A stretch of 18,137 nt of DNA from Irpex lacteus (lineage: Eukaryota; Basidiomycota; Agaricomycetes; Polyporales; Irpicaceae): positions 1-18,137 of the forward strand of contig MQVO02000168.1 of assembly GCA_001986395.2 (NCBI GenBank). Reading direction: 5' to 3'. Both the position numbers and the translations under genes were made by a program. Below the pieces are notes generated by a model that did no database searches, had not been told where the DNA came from, and worked only from the letters and a program-made list of their open reading frames with translations. Shown here one piece after another: positions 14,104-18,137 of this stretch. Position 1 is the first letter of the stretch. Each line of letters opens with the position of its first letter.

Positions 14104-14195
14104 CCCAAAAAACTAGGGTCGCGGTAGAAATAATCCCCAAAAAAACTAGTTAGAATTATTTATAATACCTAGTTTTTGGGGATGTTTTTTGGGGG
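14104..14195. repeat. Palindromic element E8 (outer), interrupted
   Basis: It starts CCCAAAAAACTAGGGTCGCG, like E2, and ends GTTTTTTGGGGG followed by GGATCC as in E1. Its middle is occupied by a complete second element at 14135-14181. Confidence 0.8.
14135..14181. repeat. Nested palindromic element inside E8
   Basis: CCCCAAAAAAACTAGTTAGA at the left and TACCTAGTTTTTGGGG at the right. Relative to E4 and E7 it is in the opposite orientation. It is inserted within another member of its own family. Confidence 0.85.
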
Positions 14196-14267
14196 ATCCT
14201 TTTTTTATATTATTTCTTTTTAAGAATTAAAAAGAAAAAGAGTATGGGGGCAAGGATAAAAACAAGA

Positions 14268-14340
14268 ATGGTAGAAGACTAAGTGGATTGTTACTCTTTT
14301 TGGGAAAGAGCCCTAGCGTGTTCGAGTCACGCCTACCATA
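14268..14340 (+). tRNA. trnP: tRNA-Pro (UGG)
   Basis: Perfect acceptor ATGGTAG/CTACCAT, anticodon arm CTCTT-TTTGGGA-AAGAG with anticodon UGG, T arm GCGTG-TTCGAGT-CACGC, discriminator A. The D-arm stretch CTAAGTGGATTGT is shared with the dispersed 33-nt motif. Confidence 0.92.
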
Positions 14341-14380
14341 TACTTAAAAAAAATAAAATATTTTAACTTATAAAAATTAG

Positions 14381-14453
14381 GGTGCCATGTCAGAGTGGTT
14401 AATGTGGAGTACTGTTAATACTTTTTTCAGAGGTTCAATTCCTCTTGGCACCT
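14381..14453 (+). tRNA. trnN: tRNA-Asn (GUU)
   Basis: Acceptor GGTGCCA/TGGCACC, anticodon arm GAGTA-CTGTTAA-TACTT with anticodon GUU, T arm AGAGG-TTCAATT-CCTCT. It lies 40 bases after tRNA-Pro on the same strand and upstream of the long ORF, so processing at these tRNAs could release its mRNA. Confidence 0.92.
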
Positions 14454-14498
14454 ATAAAAATAATACTACAATAACTAATACCATTTATCATTTTTTCC

Positions 14499-14526
14499 CC
14501 TTTTTATTATTAAATAAATAAAAAGG
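14499..14526. repeat. AT hairpin
   Basis: A CCTTTTTATTATT arm pairs with an AATAAATAAAAAGG arm. It lies between tRNA-Asn and the long ORF. Confidence 0.55.
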
Positions 14527-14670
14527 TATAAAATAAGGAGAAACACCTTCCTTATTATTAAGATGAAGATGGTGGATTGTTATTATCAAATTAGCTATAC
14601 ACTAAACCTCTAAACTTACTATTTAGTTAGTAAAGTAACTATAAAAAATAAATATAATATATTTTATACT

Positions 14671-16490
14671 ATGGTACAAAGAGATTATTTGGATGGATTT
14701 ACAGACTATTTGATGAGTGGCTAGTACCAAGACCACCACCAGATCCAGATTGGAAAATATGGAGATGGGGCTCAAACTCATACGACACCAGACCTGTAAA
14801 TCCAAATATATTCTCCTCAGGAAGTATGGACAGATACACCGTACCCAAGATAGAATCCAATTTCAGTAAAATACCCACAACAATATATGAGTCACTTACA
14901 GGGAAGACACATACAGATAGTTGGGTACCTACATGGGTATGGTGGGTAGTTGGTGGAATTGTCTCATTTGGAGTAATATTCACAGCATTTTCAGTATACA
15001 AAGATCCATCAATCATAACAAATTTATTTCCATGGAATAGAACTCCTAATGTAAATAATAATGTTCCACAGAATGGATTAGGTGCACCTGGTGATCAACC
15101 TGATATACAAATAAATGATGCAAGAACACACAGAAACCCCATATATTGGTTATATGATGGTCTTACAATGGTGACAGGTAACTACAGAACAGCATTGAAT
15201 TGGTTCAATCCGTTCCATTGGGTATCTGGAGCAAATACATCAGATGCGTTCAATAATTTTATGCATGATCAAACTAATCCAAATACAGTAAATCGTGCAC
15301 AATTTCCATATACAATGGATAATCCTCATGATAACTGGTTTAATAGATTAAGATTAGCTGTATTTGGTGAAAGTAACAGTGAAAGATTGTTGAGAGAGAC
15401 TAGGTTAAGAGAGGTTCAAGAAGCTCACGATGTATTTGTACATGGTACAGGTGTACACACTCCTGCAAAACCGAGCGGACCCTTCGATCCCTCAGCAGCA
15501 TTTGAGAAAACAAGTTATTTAAAACAATCTGTAGCTGGTACTGGACACAACTCACCATTACATGCACCTTCTGTTAAAGATACACTTAAAAACTTTAGTA
15601 TGGAAAATGCATTTAATGAAGCTAAAAACCCAATAAAATCTACTCCTATTGACCCTGCAAATATTCCTGCTGATGATCAGAAAGCATGGAGTGAACATGA
15701 GTATGAAAAAGGTAAAGGTCCAGGTCCCAAAAATGATGTAAATCCAGCTGAAGGATCATCTAATAAATCTTCTAACAATCAACCTCAATCTCCTAAATCT
15801 GATGTTAGTGATCATCAACCTCAATCTCATAAATCTGAGGTGAATGATCATCAAACAGAAGATGATAAAGGTAAAAATGATAAAGGTAAAGATAAACAAG
15901 AGGATACAAATAAATCATCTAAACAAACTAAAGCAGATAGAGCTACAGTGAGTTTAGATGATGAAGAAGAAGAACCTCAGCGTAGACATCCAATACTTGA
16001 TGCATTCCATAAAATGATTAGTAATAAGAGAGCTCTAAGAGAGCAAGCACCTACAACTATTTTTGATACTGATACTCATGATAATTCAAATATTCCCCAT
16101 GAATATAAGAATGAGCATGATAAAGATTCAAAATTTAAGCCTAATATCTATAGAATAAATGATGCATATATGGAAGATAAAGATTTAGAACGTGATGTAA
16201 GAAGATATAATGAACCTAATGATGAAAATTATTGGTCAAGTGAAGGAAGTTCTTACGATCATGATCATAATTCTAATGTAGATAAGACTCCAAAAGAGTT
16301 TAATAAATCTATTTATAATTATCATGATGAGTTTGCCAGCCCAGTTGATTTAGAATCTATTAAAAGAGATGATTCTATCTCTAAAATATTAGATGATGTG
16401 TGGGCTGATAAAACTCAAGATGATACTCCTGAAAGTAATATTAATGAGAGTAAATCATCAAATGAGGATAATGATAAATGAGATTTTTAA
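14671..16490 (+). CDS. Long ORF: membrane-anchored, acidic, disordered protein of unknown function
   Basis: The main frame is open from 14658 to TAA at 16488-16490; TGA at 16479 is read as Trp in code 4, adding WDF. ATG at 14826 gives 554 residues, but the open frame upstream is clearly coding (WIYRLFDEWLVPRPPPDPDW). ATG 14671 would join it if one G is missing in AGAGATTA (14681-14687), the same change seen in cob. Counting from 14826, residues 34-58 (VPTWVWWVVGGIVSFGVIFT) form one membrane helix. A Trp/Asn-rich part to about 210 follows, then a low-complexity tail with two imperfect 12-residue repeats (QPQSPKSDVSDH, QPQSHKSEVNDH) and an Asp/Glu-rich end. It is too acidic for rps3 or var1. 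It is the only long intact unknown gene here; plasmid or nuclear descent is possible. Confidence 0.75.
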
Positions 16491-17050
16491 TATAACCCCA
16501 AATGCGAGTTAGTGTAATGGGAGTTAGAATTTGTCTATAGGAATAATTTTGTGTCTAATATAATAAAAATATATAATTAACTATTTTTATATTGTCCTGA
16601 TTTAAATCTAAAAATTTTAGATACAAAGTGGTACTAATTTCTAATTTAAATTAAATTAATTTTTGTTCCAGACATAAGTGTTAAATATTATATAATAAAC
16701 TTTACTCTTCTTCTCTCCCTTTTTTCTTTAAAATAAAAGTAGGGAGACTTGCTTAATATATACCCTTAATTTAATTAAATTTCTTTTTTATAAAATTTTA
16801 CCCCAAGTTAACTTGTTTTTTACTTCTTAATGTATTCTATAACCTTTACTAAATAGTAATAATATAAATAATTACCTCTTTTTGTCTTTTTGCCCTTTAT
16901 CTTTTTTAATAAAAAAAAAAATAAAAGAAATAAAATAAGAAGAAGAGGCAACGATTATTTTTATCTCAGTTTTAGACATCTTAACTCTCTTTTAGGTTTA
17001 TATCTCCATCCACAGTTTGTACTGGTCGAAGGATAGATTTTTTACTTAAA
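16491..17050. other. A/T-rich intergenic region
   Basis: No gene or tRNA seen. It holds T-run/A-run hairpins, the largest at about 16880-16942 (CTTTTTGTCTTTTTGCCC against an A-rich arm), similar in words to the hairpin at 3292-3376. Confidence 0.4.
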
Positions 17051-17119
17051 CTAAAAAAAACTAGGACCCAGCCCACAAAGTGGATTGGATTGTGGACAGA
17101 AATAATTAGTTTTTTTGGG
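17051..17119. repeat. Palindromic element E9 with an inserted inner hairpin
   Basis: The ends are CTAAAAAAAACTAGGACC and AATTAGTTTTTTTGGG. The middle is GCCCACAAAGTGGATTGG then ATTGTGGAC, itself partly palindromic (CCACA/TGTGG) and sharing AGTGGATTG with the 33-nt motif and tRNA-Pro. Confidence 0.65.
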
Positions 17120-17248
17120 ATCTATGAGATTTTACAGTTAGCTCAGTAATTTTATAACTATAATGATCACACTTTTCAATTTTGATGGCAATAAATCTCT
17201 TTAGTTCGTCACCAGTATGCATAAGAATTGAACAGTTTTTTGGATTAT
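17106..17248 (-). pseudogene. Unrecognised reading frame fragment between E9 and the large repeat
   Basis: A minus-strand frame of about 47 codons runs from a stop at the edge of the large repeat into E9, whose arm provides the last residues and TAA (17106-17108). It reads NCSILMHTGDELKRFIAIKI then EKCDHYSYKITELTVKSH, with a coding-like composition. The family is not recognised. Both ends are cut by repeats, so this is a fragment. Confidence 0.38.
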
Positions 17249-17260
17249 CTGAGTATTAAG

Positions 17261-17293
17261 ACAATCCACTTAGAATCTAAGAGGTCGTGGTTG
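17261..17293. repeat. Dispersed 33-nt hairpin motif, copy 3
   Basis: Identical to 10114-10146, as part of the large repeat. Confidence 0.6.
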
Positions 17294-17809
17294 GAGGATA
17301 ATCAGTCTTCTAATCTTAAATATAGTCTCATCAAATACTTGTAAAGCTAAAGGGGATTGGAACCTTAAGATATGAAGGGAATAATACGATATATTTGTAT
17401 AGTAATAAAGTTTACTAGAATGAGGAATCTCCGATAAAAGCAAATAAAGACAATCAATACTTTTTTAATTTAGGGGGGAGTGTCAAGACGAGTACCATTT
17501 GCATCAATCCGAATATAATATATTTGTACTTTTATCTATATAATCGGCAGGGTATTCTCTATCAAGAATAGTATTATGTATTATTTTAGCTATATTTTTA
17601 TATTCTTCGAGTTTATAGATATATTATATAATACTAGAACACAACGCCCATTTTCATGTAAGATGTTGGAATGTATTTATAATTCTTTCTACGTATGCAT
17701 CAGATATATTATTATGTCTATGTATAACAGTAAAATCTTGTTTTTCATTTTCAATAACTCTTTGTATATTTTCTAGATAACAGATAAAAGTATAGAATGG
17801 TTTATAAAT
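17270..17809 (-). pseudogene. Second copy of the 180-codon frame with in-frame TAA
   Basis: It is the same frame as 10123-10662. One substitution changes Ile to Asn near its start (LENIQRV instead of LEIIQRV). Both in-frame TAA codons are conserved, so they arose before the duplication or the copies are kept alike by gene conversion. Confidence 0.45.
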
Positions 17810-17813
17810 CTAT

Positions 17814-17827
17814 CCAAAAAAACTAGG
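17814..17827. repeat. Half palindromic element E6, second copy
   Basis: Same as 10667-10680, within the large repeat. Confidence 0.6.
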
Positions 17828-17848
17828 CTCTTTGTTGGAAGTACTTTT

Positions 17849-18137
17849 TTAATTTATCCTTTTTATTACCTTAACTTCTATTAAATTACTGTTATTTGAT
17901 AGAAGAATAACTAATTCTAAACCCAATAATATTAATTCCTCATTAGAGAGATATAGATTGTTTTCACTACGGTACTCTAAAAATTTACATTCATTACTTA
18001 TTACTCCACTTTCTAAATCTTTATTATACTTTTCTATACATACCAGTTCACTGCTGAGTACTACCAACAACACTTCTAACACATGCACTAGAAATACTTT
18101 ACTGAGACTGAGATTTTGTTTGATGCAAATAAAGACA
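17849..18137 (-). pseudogene. Second copy of the hydrophobic frame, shifted near its start
   Basis: It corresponds to 10702-11001. An extra T near 18120 changes the phase, so residues before HVLEVLLVVLSSELV are lost from the frame. The upstream end is cut by the window. Confidence 0.4.

Larger units (their letters stand above)
17243..18137. repeat. Large direct repeat, copy 2 (runs to the window end)
   Basis: Same content and orientation as 10096-10989, with two visible differences. It ends at the last base of the window inside the 30-nt repeat, so its true length is unknown. On its left it joins the fragment at 17106-17248 instead of nad5. Confidence 0.93.

Noticed and set aside
14699..15016. 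Minus-strand frames opposite the orphan ORF (also 14623-14805)
   Set aside because: Shadows of the long plus-strand ORF.
14826..16490. Orphan ORF as mitochondrial rps3/var1
   Set aside because: The protein is acidic with a membrane helix; rps3/var1 is basic and lacks one, and a separate rps3-like fragment is present at 8324-8434.

Overview
This window looks like fungal mitochondrial DNA. It is AT-rich, TGA has to be read as Trp (the tRNA-Trp anticodon is UCA, and TGA sits at conserved Trp positions in cox1 and atp8), and it carries cob, nad and atp8 sequences, mitochondrial tRNAs, pieces of LAGLIDADG homing endonucleases and a piece of a family B DNA polymerase of the kind found on fungal mitochondrial linear plasmids. 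The cox1 wording ([18 protein letters not shown]) is closest to what I recall from basidiomycetes; that placement is tentative. No rRNA is visible. A nuclear copy of mtDNA (NUMT) or a mis-assembly cannot be excluded from sequence alone.

Layout. 1-1700: an open-ended unknown reading frame, an unknown pseudogene, hairpin elements and the 3' half of a tRNA. 1711-2873 (minus): intronless cob, almost complete but with four apparent one-base deletions. 2874-4413: AT hairpins, tRNA-Ile, and a small unknown ORF. 4418-6036: a DNA polymerase fragment, then on the minus strand atp8 (lacking its first codons), tRNA-Ile, tRNA-Phe, a probable nad2 3' end overlapping nad3, and nad3 itself, whose tail is replaced by a cox1 exon plus LAGLIDADG fragment. 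6037-10095: a graveyard of pieces of nad4L, nad4, nad2, rps3 and nad5, with tRNA-Trp and tRNA-like debris. 10096-10989: first copy of a direct repeat of about 895 bp. 10990-14260: fragments of LAGLIDADG, nad1, cox1 and unknown frames. 14268-16490: tRNA-Pro, tRNA-Asn and a long intact-looking ORF for a membrane-anchored acidic protein. 17243-18137: second copy of the direct repeat, running off the window.

Two themes stand out. First, a family of about ten short palindromic elements with ends like CCCCAAAAAACTAG / CTAGTTTTTTGGGG sits at gene breakpoints. One splits nad4 and one is nested inside another, so they look mobile. Second, the protein fragments come in two codon dialects: TTA-rich (cob, nad3, atp8, cox1 at 12.5 kb) and CTA-rich (nad5, the nad2 5' part, the cox1 exon at 5.2 kb). 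The same segment of cox1 is present in both, pointing to two sources of mitochondrial sequence merged in one molecule.

Few genes here look able to act as they stand: the tRNAs, possibly cob, atp8 and nad3 if the small defects are sequencing errors, and the long ORF after tRNA-Asn. The rest are broken pieces that record recombination, intron mobility and plasmid integration.
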